Of a stretch of DNA of 64,000 nucleotides, positions 35,534-43,987 are shown piece by piece. Source of the stretch: Niabella aurantiaca DSM 17617 (GTDB taxonomy: Bacteria; Bacteroidota; Bacteroidia; Chitinophagales; Chitinophagaceae); the NCBI RefSeq assembly GCF_000374125.1, contig NZ_KB893634.1, positions 1-64,000 on the forward strand. The letters run 5' to 3'. The stretch's first letter is position 1. Each line of letters opens with the position of its first letter. A program made the translations under genes and the position numbers. A model generated the notes under the pieces. The model saw nothing but the letters and a program-made list of their open reading frames with translations, ran no database searches and was not told where the DNA came from.

Positions 35534-36871
35534 CTACGGATCATCATAATCCGTATCCCAGGTATTGCCTTCATCATTTTTTTGCCCTTCCATTTTGATC
35601 AGAAAATTTTTTGCAGGAAAATAGGGCTTCATATAAATATCCAGGTGGATATTGTCTTTTTTGATGGCGTCCTGCTCAAACCTCCGGATCGTAAAGTTCT
35701 CCACCAGCTTGCGGGGGCCAGAAATGCTGTCGAGGAACAACACGATCTGCGTCATCAGCTCCCTTCTTGTATTGGCGTTAAAATTCTCAAAGGCCCTCCT
35801 GTTCAGGAAATCGATCAATACTTTGGTTACATAATCAAACACCCGTACCACGGAATAGGTTTGGAGCCCCATATTCTCCCCGTTGAACAAGGTCTTTGCG
35901 GAAAAGGCGATAACCCGCCCCTGTTCCTTTACCATCGGGATCAGGCTCATTTTTTCCAGGTGAGCGATCTCACTTTTCTTCAGCTCAAAAGCCACACCGG
36001 TTACGTCTTTAAGGATGCCAAACTTCTTTCCCGCAGCTACCTGGCTCATTAAGGTTGCATAAAGTTTTCCCGCCAGCGCCGCAGAAGGTGGCATGTACAG
36101 ATCCTCCTCCTCACCAGCTTGCGTATAGCCGCCTCTTGCTATCAGCCAGTTACAGGTCATCATTACACTGGACAAAAACTTTTCGCCTCCGGCGTGATGT
36201 ACCCGTTCAAAAAGTTCCATCACATCATCCGGCTCATCCAGGTGTTCAAAATCCGTGATCAGCATCACTTTATTTTCATGTGCCAGCTTTGCCCATACCT
36301 CTACCGCTGCCCTGCTGCCCAGGTATCCGGGGATCACCAGCAGGCTGTAATGGTCACGAAGATCAAGGCGGTCGTAGTTCTTTTTGAATTCCTCGCGCAC
36401 AAAATCGGTCAGCAACGGATCATCGGTATCTTTCAGCTCCCCCAGGTCCGCATTTACAAAAGACACATTGGGAACCCGGTCTTTTTCGGTATTCGCAAAA
36501 AAGGCGTGTACCGAACGGTACATACATTCCAGCTTACGCGTGGCCCCCAGGATCGTTTTCAGATTTTGCTGGTGGCGCACCTGCTGTTCCGCTGCCATTC
36601 TTTCGCAATACAGGATCATTCCGTCCACCGCTGTACCGGTGTCCAGTATGGTCTCCCAGATCCGCAAACGGGCCAGCAGGCGGGTACGTTCTTCTTCAAA
36701 ACCAGCTTCTTCCAGAAACAGATCCTTCTGTGCCTTCCGGTCCGGATCCAGGTACCCGGATCCCTCGATAAAAGAAGCAAGAAGCAGGATCATTTCCTTT
36801 TGAAACAACGATGCTCCGGCAAGATCGTTTGCCGGCACGATAGCTGCGGTATGGTCTGTATTTCCCGTCAT
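35534..36871 (-). CDS. tssC: T6SS sheath large subunit TssC (DUF5458 type)
   Basis: A 445-residue protein of the Bacteroidota TssC/VipB family (DUF5458). The order of conserved blocks is as in the family: YSLLVIPGYLGSRAAVEVWAK, VMLITDFEHLDEP, ARGGYTQAGEEEDLYMPPSA, then the C-terminal FNANTRRELMTQIVLFLDSI and LDIYMKPYFPAKNFLIKM. With TssB it builds the contractile sheath around the Hcp tube in the cytoplasm. It lies 23 bases after tssD, within the minus-strand operon. TssB is not adjacent, since tssD separates the two. Confidence 0.92.
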   Translation of the reverse strand: MTGNTDHTAAIVPANDLAGASLFQKEMILLLASFIEGSGYLDPDRKAQKDLFLEEAGFEEERTRLLARLRIWETILDTGTAVDGMILYCERMAAEQQVRHQQNLKTILGATRKLECMYRSVHAFFANTEKDRVPNVSFVNADLGELKDTDDPLLTDFVREEFKKNYDRLDLRDHYSLLVIPGYLGSRAAVEVWAKLAHENKVMLITDFEHLDEPDDVMELFERVHHAGGEKFLSSVMMTCNWLIARGGYTQAGEEEDLYMPPSAALAGKLYATLMSQVAAGKKFGILKDVTGVAFELKKSEIAHLEKMSLIPMVKEQGRVIAFSAKTLFNGENMGLQTYSVVRVFDYVTKVLIDFLNRRAFENFNANTRRELMTQIVLFLDSISGPRKLVENFTIRRFEQDAIKKDNIHLDIYMKPYFPAKNFLIKMEGQKNDEGNTWDTDYDDP

Positions 36872-36894
36872 AACAGGTGTTTACCGGTCATTTA

Positions 36895-37377
36895 TTAATC
36901 CGGTATAAAGGAATGAACGTTGCCGCCGGAAGCACTGCTGTCCGCGCCGGCCGGTGCGCCGGATCCCGAAGCGCCTGCGCCGGTATTTCCCCAGAACCTG
37001 GATTTATCAAAGACCTCCCCATCGATCTCGATCTTGCTGCAGGAAATGAGCAGGCCGATCGTCATCGGATTCTCTCCCGAGCCCGTAAAGGTTTCCGAGT
37101 AGTGGAGGCAATACCCGTTGGAGAACTGTACCCGGCGCATTGCCGCTTTTGTGTCCCGCTTCATAAAGATAATTTCGCCCTCCTGTGTCATCGTCGGGGA
37201 AAACATCCATTTGATAAACATGGTATCCAGGGAAGATTCAACGGTAAGACTGATGAGCCCCCCGTCTGTACCTACTTTCGGCTTCCCGTACTGGTCCGCG
37301 GACTTTTTAAAGTCATAGGCGGCGCTCAGCACGTTATATGTTTTGCCCGAGATCTTTAGTATTGCATAAAATGACAT
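36895..37377 (-). CDS. tssD: T6SS tube protein TssD (Hcp)
   Basis: A 160-residue protein of the Bacteroidota Hcp family, starting MSFYAILKISGKTYNVLSAAY. The core (1-130) has the typical DGGLISLTVESSLDTMFIKWM and IGLLISCSKIEIDGEVFD segments. It then has a 30-residue Gly/Ala/Ser-rich tail (GAGASGSGAPAGADSSASGG) that is longer than usual and should protrude from the hexamer ring. Hcp hexamers stack into the expelled tube and can carry small cargo in their lumen. It lies 19 bases after tssB and 23 before tssC. Confidence 0.9.
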   Translation of the reverse strand: MSFYAILKISGKTYNVLSAAYDFKKSADQYGKPKVGTDGGLISLTVESSLDTMFIKWMFSPTMTQEGEIIFMKRDTKAAMRRVQFSNGYCLHYSETFTGSGENPMTIGLLISCSKIEIDGEVFDKSRFWGNTGAGASGSGAPAGADSSASGGNVHSFIPD

Positions 37378-37396
37378 ACAATTGTTTTTAGTTTCT

Positions 37397-37846
37397 TTAT
37401 AAATAGGGTTCCAGTGCAGCGATCATCTTTTTGATCGTTGCCTGTAATTCGCTGCGCGTTGCTGCCGCCCCCAATGCCTGCTTTAATGGTTCGTTCGTCT
37501 GCAGCATGCGGGCAGCCTCTAAATATTCTTCCGTCTGAAAAGTGCCGCGTTTTAAAACACGGCTCTGCAGGCCGGCCATATCCGGTGCAAAATCCTCCAG
37601 GGCCCTGAGGTGCAGCGTTTCCTGGATCCTACTGCCGTCTGCTTCTTCCAGGACTACCGTCACTTCCGGCTGGTAATGGGCAAAGACCATTTCCAGTTGC
37701 TGCAGGCCCTGCACCACTGCCGGCTTCACCGGAACGGTTGCAGTAAACCGGCCTGCGATGAGCGTCCGGTTGGGAGCAATGTCGGCAACCGTTTCCACCG
37801 GCTGCCGGCCACCACCAAATTGCTGTTCGCCGAATTCGTCTGTCAT
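37397..37846 (-). CDS. tssB: T6SS sheath small subunit TssB
   Basis: A 149-residue TssB/VipA-type protein. The signature VTVVLEEADGSRIQETLHLR followed by LEDFAPDMAGLQSRV is characteristic, and the helical C-terminus fits. It pairs with TssC in the contractile sheath. It opens the structural half of the minus-strand arm, 55 bases after the orphan gene. Confidence 0.88.
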   Translation of the reverse strand: MTDEFGEQQFGGGRQPVETVADIAPNRTLIAGRFTATVPVKPAVVQGLQQLEMVFAHYQPEVTVVLEEADGSRIQETLHLRALEDFAPDMAGLQSRVLKRGTFQTEEYLEAARMLQTNEPLKQALGAAATRSELQATIKKMIAALEPYL

Positions 37847-37901
37847 GATCGGTATTTTATTTTTGTTTTTCCAAATACGGAAGTCGCTCTGCCGCGCACC
37901 A

Positions 37902-38555
37902 TTACATCCATGCCGGCAAATAAACGGAGGGCATGGAAAGGACCGCAGTGCCGGTGGTGATATAATCTGCGGCTCCGGAGGTCTTCAGCCGCTCCATTGC
38001 CTGATGAATGCACTGGGTAGGCCGCTGCTCATGCGGATGCCAGGTATAGGGGTCGCGGATGGCTACCTGTATCTGCATCAAAAAAACAGTTCCCCTCCGC
38101 TGCGCCCGCAGCAGGTAGGCCCGGTCGCCGGTTTCCCGGTTGTCATAAGGGTTGTAATCATTCGTCAACCGCCAGTGCACTTCATCAATATTGCCATTTG
38201 CATTCAGCCAGTCTTCTGAATCATAATCCTCCTGGCCGACCGGGGGCGGATTTCCATCATCAACACCCCTTCCGATAATGCTTCCGGAATCGTTGTGTGG
38301 CCGGGCCCGGAGCTGCCGGCCGATGGCATCGAATACCTTTGTCCGGATCCTGGGATTTGAATGGAATAAAGCCGCCAGTTGCGGTTCTGTATAGTCCCTT
38401 CCGCCGCCCCGCCGGTAATGCCGCAGATGCGCGCGGGCATTGGGTTGCGGTGAGACCCATGTCCAGTAATTCATGATGGAATTATAGACCTGCTCATCCG
38501 TGGCGCCCGTGCAGATGGCCCGCGCTTTTAAATACTCTCCCAAACCGTCAAACAT
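37902..38555 (-). CDS. Orphan T6SS-locus protein (217 aa), possible effector or immunity partner
   Basis: I do not recognise a family. The ATG at 38555 (MFDGLGEYLKARAIC) is chosen over an in-frame TTG six bases upstream. There is no signal peptide or membrane helix. The N-terminal third is helical with a basic patch (RAHLRHYRRGGGR). The middle is polar. The last third is conserved-looking: VHWRLTNDYNPYDNRETGDR, then IRDPYTWHPHEQRPTQCIHQ and SGAADYITTGTAVL. The two His and the Asp/Arg cluster could form an active or metal site. It follows the hydrolase-like gene by 12 bases and precedes tssB, the usual place for an effector, accessory or immunity protein. Function unknown. Confidence 0.6.
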   Translation of the reverse strand: MFDGLGEYLKARAICTGATDEQVYNSIMNYWTWVSPQPNARAHLRHYRRGGGRDYTEPQLAALFHSNPRIRTKVFDAIGRQLRARPHNDSGSIIGRGVDDGNPPPVGQEDYDSEDWLNANGNIDEVHWRLTNDYNPYDNRETGDRAYLLRAQRRGTVFLMQIQVAIRDPYTWHPHEQRPTQCIHQAMERLKTSGAADYITTGTAVLSMPSVYLPAWM

Positions 38556-38567
38556 ACCCAATCCATT

Positions 38568-40538
38568 TTATGATGCTGCCTTCCGGACAGCCGGAACCGT
38601 TTCTTGTGAAGAGCCTGCGCTCCCCGTTCTGTATTCATTTTTTTCGAGGTTAAAAAAATTGGTGCTCCCGGCGCGCTCCATACAATCCAGATATCCCGTC
38701 TCCAGGTCGATCGCATTCAGCACCGGACCATACGCTTTTTTTAATACCAGGTTATGACTATTGTAGATAAAGTACAGACTGTTCACGTCCTTGTGCACCG
38801 GATAGTTACTGCGGTTCAGAAATCCTTTTATCCGGCAGAGCTCGGTATCGAATTGCCTGATGGAGGTTTTCAGCCCCGGCTCCTCCGGGGTTCCCTCATC
38901 AAAATCTCCGAGGAACTTTCCTGTCAGCTGCTGCAGGGGCGCAAAAGCCGCGTCACCGGTTAGTTTCGAAAGAAACCCATTTATTCCATCCAGCGGCAGG
39001 TAATGCAGCAGCTGCGCATAGAACTTCTTTTTGGAGGGCATCATCGGCAGCAATAAAGCAGTAACCGCCTCTGCAATACAAGCCTGGTCCTCGCCGGAAA
39101 GGTCACTGTTTTCCAGGTCGACATCCTGCTCCTTTGTAACCGAAGCGATCCTGTTCCGGCAATGATCGATCATGGTTACCGACTGGTCATAAACAATGCC
39201 GTCAGCGGAAGACTGTTCCCCGCTTTCTTTCCCGTTGCCCGCCTCCTGTTGCTGCTTTACACCGGCAGCCATCTGTGCCAGTTTCTCCAGGTAAGGATCC
39301 ACGCCAAGCTGGCTTACCGGAACCGGTTGAGGCGCCCGGATCTTTTTCACTTTCGTTTGTTTCATCAGTTTATCAAAGGCCTGACCGGCCGTTCCGGATC
39401 CAATGGAAAACAACCGGAGCGAAGCGGTCAGCCGATCCACAAGGGGGCAGAGGCAGTTCAGTATCTTTTCTTTCCGGATCCGCCCCGTATCAAGACTTGT
39501 ACCCTGGCCCGCTTTTTTTACTTCCTCTATAAACGCCTCAAGCCGTTGCGCAGACTGCTTCGGAACCGTATCAAATCCCCGGAGCATTTGATCCAACTCC
39601 GGCAGATCCCCTGGCTTTATCAGGTCCGGAACGGCATTCACCAGTGTTTTTACGGCGTTCACACATTCTTCTATAAGGCCCTGCATTTCATTCTTCGCTT
39701 CCTTCAGCTTGTTAAGGTGGCCTTCATTGTCTTTACCTGTTCCAAACCCATCAATGCCCAGCAGCTTGCCCAATGCGGCTACCAGCCGGGTCTTTATTTT
39801 GCCGGTAAAAACAGAAAGCGTATTGGAATTGCATGCAGCCACCACCCGGCGCAACTCCTCGTTGGGCTCAAAATACTCAATGGCCTGTGCCGTAAGATCA
39901 AACCGGTTGCCAAATGCATATTTTTTCCCTTTCCCCCGGAAGGCACGTTCCTCGTCAAACCCGTGCTGGTTGCGGTAGAGCGGTGTGGCCACATACACCA
40001 CCGACTTCACCCACCATTTATCCTTAAACGCTTCCTCCCTGCTCAGCTCGCTGATACACTCATTGGCTACATTGCCACCCTGTGCCAGGCCCACAAAATG
40101 AAAACAGGCGCTGTACTCCTTCCAGGAAGCCGTTTTTGCTTTTATCTGCATGCATAACTTCTGCCCTTCCTTTTTCCGGCCTTCCGCATCGGAAGCATCA
40201 AAATCAAAGACCAGCACTTCATTATCAACATGCAGCTTATCGGAGAGCTCGTTCTTCATTTTTTTCATGTACGCGTCCCAATCCTTATAATCCTTATAAT
40301 AGGTGTATTCCTTATCACATTTCTTCTCCGGTTCTGTTTCTTCTTTAAAAAAAAGGCCCAAGCCCGGCAACGCAGCAGCGGCCGATTCCACTTGATCAAC
40401 CGCTCCCTGTACGGCATCCGCAGCGCCTCCCAGCATCATATCGGCCTCCGCCGCGCCCATGGGCCGGTAGCGTACCAGGATCAACATCTGTCGGACGTCG
40501 TTGAGCTCAAAGGTTTGTTTTGTATCTGCTCCGGGCAT
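38568..40538 (-). CDS. T6SS-locus alpha/beta-hydrolase-like protein with substituted nucleophile
   Basis: A 656-residue protein directly downstream of the PAAR gene (11 bases), so the likely cargo of the spike. Residues about 105-190 look like an alpha/beta-hydrolase core: VLVFDFDASD, then the elbow FHFVGLAQGGNVAN, where a lipase would read G-x-S-x-G but the Ser is replaced by Ala152 (codon GCA, 40083-40085), then VVYVATPLYRNQHG like the 'GTP' strand of lipases. Residues 240-560 are mostly helical with no known domain. The C-terminus has IYNSHNLVLKKAYGPVLN, with a His that could have been catalytic. It may be an inactive hydrolase used as toxin scaffold, carrier or immunity-like protein, or use another nucleophile. 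Confidence 0.6.
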   Translation of the reverse strand: MPGADTKQTFELNDVRQMLILVRYRPMGAAEADMMLGGAADAVQGAVDQVESAAAALPGLGLFFKEETEPEKKCDKEYTYYKDYKDWDAYMKKMKNELSDKLHVDNEVLVFDFDASDAEGRKKEGQKLCMQIKAKTASWKEYSACFHFVGLAQGGNVANECISELSREEAFKDKWWVKSVVYVATPLYRNQHGFDEERAFRGKGKKYAFGNRFDLTAQAIEYFEPNEELRRVVAACNSNTLSVFTGKIKTRLVAALGKLLGIDGFGTGKDNEGHLNKLKEAKNEMQGLIEECVNAVKTLVNAVPDLIKPGDLPELDQMLRGFDTVPKQSAQRLEAFIEEVKKAGQGTSLDTGRIRKEKILNCLCPLVDRLTASLRLFSIGSGTAGQAFDKLMKQTKVKKIRAPQPVPVSQLGVDPYLEKLAQMAAGVKQQQEAGNGKESGEQSSADGIVYDQSVTMIDHCRNRIASVTKEQDVDLENSDLSGEDQACIAEAVTALLLPMMPSKKKFYAQLLHYLPLDGINGFLSKLTGDAAFAPLQQLTGKFLGDFDEGTPEEPGLKTSIRQFDTELCRIKGFLNRSNYPVHKDVNSLYFIYNSHNLVLKKAYGPVLNAIDLETGYLDCMERAGSTNFFNLEKNEYRTGSAGSSQETVPAVRKAAS

Positions 40539-40549
40539 ATCGGTTATTT

Positions 40550-41182
40550 CTATTTCAGAAAGCTTACTGTACAGTCTGCCGTTGTATATCCCTGTAACGG
40601 CTGCGTTTCCCCGTTGCTGTTGGTTTTCCCCTCATGGATCTTTCCATCGCCGGTGCGGATCTCATAACGTTTTCCGGCAACTGCTTTTTGGGCTTCATCC
40701 TTAAGGGTAAACGTGGCCGTAAAATCCTCCCGGGTAGTCTTCGCAGCAGCGGCATTGCCTTTTTTGGCAGCCTCTTTTAGTGCCTGTGTATTGGCCATAT
40801 CTTTTGCCTGGGCTGCACCGATCTTCCCGCTTTTCATTAAGTTGCCGCCCATACCGGCGCCCGTATCTCCGCCAGCACCGCCGCCGCCGGTTTCCCCGAT
40901 CAGTACCGTCATACAGCCCACCACTATGCTCCCCCCGTGTGCGGTTATATCTCCCATTCTTGCTGCAGGTCTCCCGCCGATCAGCACACCGGCACTGCCA
41001 AGTACAATTACGTCCGGCGGACCGGTACACACACATAGATCACCCATTGTTGCGGCAGGCATCCCACCGATCAATACGTTAGGCACTCCGGCAGGCAGCA
41101 CCGGGCCACCCACGTGGGGCACCAGCCCGTTGACCAGCGGGCATACATGCATATCTCCAATCCTGGCTGCAGGTTTTCCCAT
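40550..41182 (-). CDS. PAAR-domain spike tip protein with C-terminal beta domain
   Basis: A 210-residue protein. The ATG at 41182 gives MGKPAARIGDMHVCPLV, the natural PAAR start. A longer in-frame start would run into the DUF4123 gene. Residues 1-105 form the PAAR cone, with PAAR motifs (KPAARIGD, MPAATMGD, RPAARMGD), Cys and His near the zinc site, and Gly-rich turns. A Gly linker and Ala/Lys-rich segment lead to a transthyretin-like domain (about 150-210: FTATFTLKDEAQKAVAGKRY) seen on many T6SS tip proteins. It caps VgrG and probably docks the protein encoded next. It lies between the DUF4123 gene and the hydrolase-like gene with about 10-base gaps. Confidence 0.85.
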   Translation of the reverse strand: MGKPAARIGDMHVCPLVNGLVPHVGGPVLPAGVPNVLIGGMPAATMGDLCVCTGPPDVIVLGSAGVLIGGRPAARMGDITAHGGSIVVGCMTVLIGETGGGGAGGDTGAGMGGNLMKSGKIGAAQAKDMANTQALKEAAKKGNAAAAKTTREDFTATFTLKDEAQKAVAGKRYEIRTGDGKIHEGKTNSNGETQPLQGYTTADCTVSFLK

Positions 41183-41192
41183 TGATGTTGTT

Positions 41193-41786
41193 TTATTCAA
41201 TAAAGAATCTTCTTCGCTTAGGCTCCTCTTTCGGAATGCCAGCCGGTTCATCCGGCTTTTTATCCGGTACGCTTTCCACTTCCACTGCCGCGGCTCCGTC
41301 CTCCGGGAAGATGGCTGCTTTCCGGACCCGTTCCGCAGTTAAACGATACCGCTCATCCGGCTTCCAGCGATCCTGAAACGCTTCTTCGGCGCACTCGGTA
41401 TAAAAACAATCAAAGAATTCGAAGAACATGATGCGGTCTTTTTCCTTCCATTCAGGAAACGCCTCCAATAATACCCGGGGATCCCAGATCCGGAAATAAG
41501 CAGGCCCCGCATCCGTGGCCTGATATACAAACCCCTGTAAAAAACGGATGACCTCCTCCAGTGGTTCTTCTGTTTCCAGCAGCATACAATGATCCAGCCG
41601 TATTAAAGCGCTTTCCTGCCGCAGGCTGTAAAAACCGGAGGCTGCTTCAAAAAGATAGGGCGCTGCATCCCAGATCCCCTCATCATCGGTACCCCGGAAA
41701 AGTGAAGCATGCCGCGGATACCGATGCAAGAGCTGTATGAGCGTATACTCTCCATTTAAAGCCGTATCGTAACATAAAAACCGCAC
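41193..41786 (-). CDS. DUF4123 T6SS effector chaperone (Tap/TEC-like)
   Basis: A 197-residue protein. DUF4123 proteins load effectors onto VgrG and usually sit right after it. This one starts (GTG at 41786) three bases after the vgrG stop. Recognisable features are IWDAAPYLFEA, a long helix-strand pattern, LETEEPLEEVIRFLQGFVY and YFRIWDPRVLLEAF, all typical of the domain (about 1-135). The last 60 residues are charged and Pro-rich. It is not a structural part of the machine. It points to the genes downstream as the cargo it serves. Confidence 0.78.
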   Translation of the reverse strand: MRFLCYDTALNGEYTLIQLLHRYPRHASLFRGTDDEGIWDAAPYLFEAASGFYSLRQESALIRLDHCMLLETEEPLEEVIRFLQGFVYQATDAGPAYFRIWDPRVLLEAFPEWKEKDRIMFFEFFDCFYTECAEEAFQDRWKPDERYRLTAERVRKAAIFPEDGAAAVEVESVPDKKPDEPAGIPKEEPKRRRFFIE

Positions 41787-41789
41787 AGA

Positions 41790-43703
41790 TCAATTTATTT
41801 TAACAAGAGCTCCGGTCAGCGAGGCAATGCCATCTCCTTTTAAGTCCAGCATGGCACCGGCCAGCGTTGCCTGTGCTGATGCTTTAAGATCCAGCGACGT
41901 ACCGGCATCTACTTTGACCATTTCCCCGGACAATCCGGCCGACGTCTTTCCCTCCAGGTCAAGCTGCACCTTCGCTTTCACCCCAATATGCCGCGCTTTC
42001 ATATGGATCTCGTCTGCCTCCAGGTTGATGGTCTGGTCGGCCTTAATGTTGATGGTTCCGGCAGATATGATATCCATCACCTTGCCGTCCTGCTGCATGT
42101 CGATCTGCAGGATCACCGTATTCCCGCTTTTTACACCCAGGGTAACACGGCCCCTGTTCCCATCGAGAAACACAACGGACAAATTCGCCTCATCCTTTCC
42201 ACTGGAGATCTGCAGGATCTTTTGCCCTTCCGTCTTCATCATAAAAACCCGGTTGCCCACCATGTCTTTAAAATCATCCGCCAGGATCATTTCTCCCTCT
42301 TTATCGTTCATCTCCAGCCGCCTGCCCGTTTTGGTACCGATCCGCTTTATATTATTGTCTTTTTCCGGTACGCCGGGTTTGTGCTTTTCGGTATAAATGG
42401 CGCCCATCACATACGGCAATTCCGCATTTCCGTCGGTAAACTGCACCATTACCTCATCATCAATTTCGGGAAGGAAGCGGAAACCTTTGTCTTTTCCCGC
42501 ATGAGGTACCAATACCGATATCCAGGGCGTTTTTTCATCTTCCTTCATCCAGGAGAACCGCACTTTTACTCTTGCCATACCGGCGTCATCCACATTATCC
42601 GTAACCACTGCCAGCTGGGAATTGGCCAGGGGAGCGATACCGGCATTGGTATAGGGCGGCACTTCCGCTTCTGCGGGTATGGCGGTAAAGCTGTTGTGAT
42701 AATGATCCGGCTGCGTGCAGTGATGATGAATGTCTGTAATGATGAAGTGTTTCCCCCCGGAATCGTCCCGGTCCTTTATTTTTATGATCTTCCCGATCGA
42801 AAGCCGGTTATTGCGGGTATCGCCGGTAATGGCAGCGGACCGCGCATAGCCGGCCTGCTGTTCGATACGGAACATACGTTCGATGTGGCTTTGATTGAAG
42901 CCCGAACCGGCAAAATGATGCCCCCAGGTTTCCAGGGCTTTCTTGCCCGCATTCCCGGTTGCCTGTAATATAGGACTTCCGGGTGCTTCGGCCTCCCGGG
43001 CAGCTTTTATCGTTTCTCCCTTGTAGCTATCCGTTCCTACCGCATCAATGGGGTTCCGGAACATATGTGCATGGATATTCAGATTGTACACATCATCGGG
43101 AGCATTGAGCTCCACAGCCGCTCCTTCGGGCTTTTTTCCAAACACCAGGTGCTCTCCGTCATAATGCATCCATTCTCCAAAACGCATGGCCAGCGCAGTC
43201 GTAAACCCAAACAGCGTCTGGTTGTACTGAACCATATAAAGCAGCTCCGAGCTGAATGCAGGATTGTTCTTAACCGCCGGTTTGATACCGGAGTCCTTGT
43301 ATGCCTTTTCAATAATATTGGAAAGCGTCTGTTTGTAAAAGGAATGAAACTCGGGTACCTTATCCACTTTACAGAACAAACCCGATCCTTTGATCTGGAA
43401 TTCATAATTATGCTCATCTGCCAGTGAAGAGTTCACCTCCCGGATAAGACCTTTAAAACGGTGTTGCAGCGCACCGGAACCGTCTTTAAATTCTATTTGC
43501 AGTTCCTTTCCCAGGATATCCTTTTTAAACCGGATGATGGAGTCGAGCGTAGCCTGGTCATCATCAGCCCGTATGGAAAATGAAAAATGATTTACGCTGA
43601 TGAATGATTCATCCAGCAGCAGGTTTGAGAACACAACGGGCTGGCTGTTTTTGTATCCCTGGATGACGATCTCCGTCTTACTTAAAATGGCGTCGTTCGA
43701 CAT
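41790..43703 (-). CDS. vgrG: T6SS spike protein TssI (VgrG)
   Basis: A 637-residue VgrG of Bacteroidota type. It starts with the gp27-like hub (about 1-350: VFSNLLLDESFISVNHFSF, YKQTLSNIIEKAYKDSG), then the gp5 OB-fold (VKVRFSWMKEDEKTPWISVL, FRFLPEIDDEVMVQFTDGNAELPYVMGAIYTE, about 370-430) and ends in a long beta-helix of repeated short strands (AGLSGEMVKVDAGTSLDL). No extra C-terminal effector domain is fused. It trimerises as the spike and heads the minus-strand arm, followed at once by DUF4123 and PAAR genes. Confidence 0.92.
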   Translation of the reverse strand: MSNDAILSKTEIVIQGYKNSQPVVFSNLLLDESFISVNHFSFSIRADDDQATLDSIIRFKKDILGKELQIEFKDGSGALQHRFKGLIREVNSSLADEHNYEFQIKGSGLFCKVDKVPEFHSFYKQTLSNIIEKAYKDSGIKPAVKNNPAFSSELLYMVQYNQTLFGFTTALAMRFGEWMHYDGEHLVFGKKPEGAAVELNAPDDVYNLNIHAHMFRNPIDAVGTDSYKGETIKAAREAEAPGSPILQATGNAGKKALETWGHHFAGSGFNQSHIERMFRIEQQAGYARSAAITGDTRNNRLSIGKIIKIKDRDDSGGKHFIITDIHHHCTQPDHYHNSFTAIPAEAEVPPYTNAGIAPLANSQLAVVTDNVDDAGMARVKVRFSWMKEDEKTPWISVLVPHAGKDKGFRFLPEIDDEVMVQFTDGNAELPYVMGAIYTEKHKPGVPEKDNNIKRIGTKTGRRLEMNDKEGEMILADDFKDMVGNRVFMMKTEGQKILQISSGKDEANLSVVFLDGNRGRVTLGVKSGNTVILQIDMQQDGKVMDIISAGTINIKADQTINLEADEIHMKARHIGVKAKVQLDLEGKTSAGLSGEMVKVDAGTSLDLKASAQATLAGAMLDLKGDGIASLTGALVKIN

Positions 43704-43987
43704 TTGTTGTAGTTTAAGCCGGCTTCAAAACAGATGAAATGAACACCCCGCAGGTCTGGTAACGCAGATGGCCCATACATGGGCTCCATCCCTGTTGTTC
43801 TTTTCTTAGATTACCCGGCTCATGATTGTATAGTTTACAGAATAGGTTTTTATTCTTCGTAAAAATAGATCATTGCCTTACTACAGACCATCGCTATTAT
43901 TAGGTATAGACGGCCCCCTCCTTTTTTTCTATTTTTGATCATCCGAATGATATTCATCTTGAATCACGATGTCATAATTAAAACAAC
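43704..43987. other. Divergent promoter region of the two T6SS arms
   Basis: About 280 bases between the first genes of the two arms. For the plus arm, TATTTTTG at 43930-43937 matches the -7 consensus TAnnTTTG, 50 bases before the tssG ATG, but its -33 element is weak. A counterpart for vgrG is not clear. No operator repeat stands out. Confidence 0.5.

Noticed and set aside
39162-40157. A 331-codon plus-strand frame inside the 656-residue T6SS gene
   Set aside because: Composition is rich in H, R, F and C with no domain, and the minus-strand gene fits the operon with gaps of about 12 bases on both sides.
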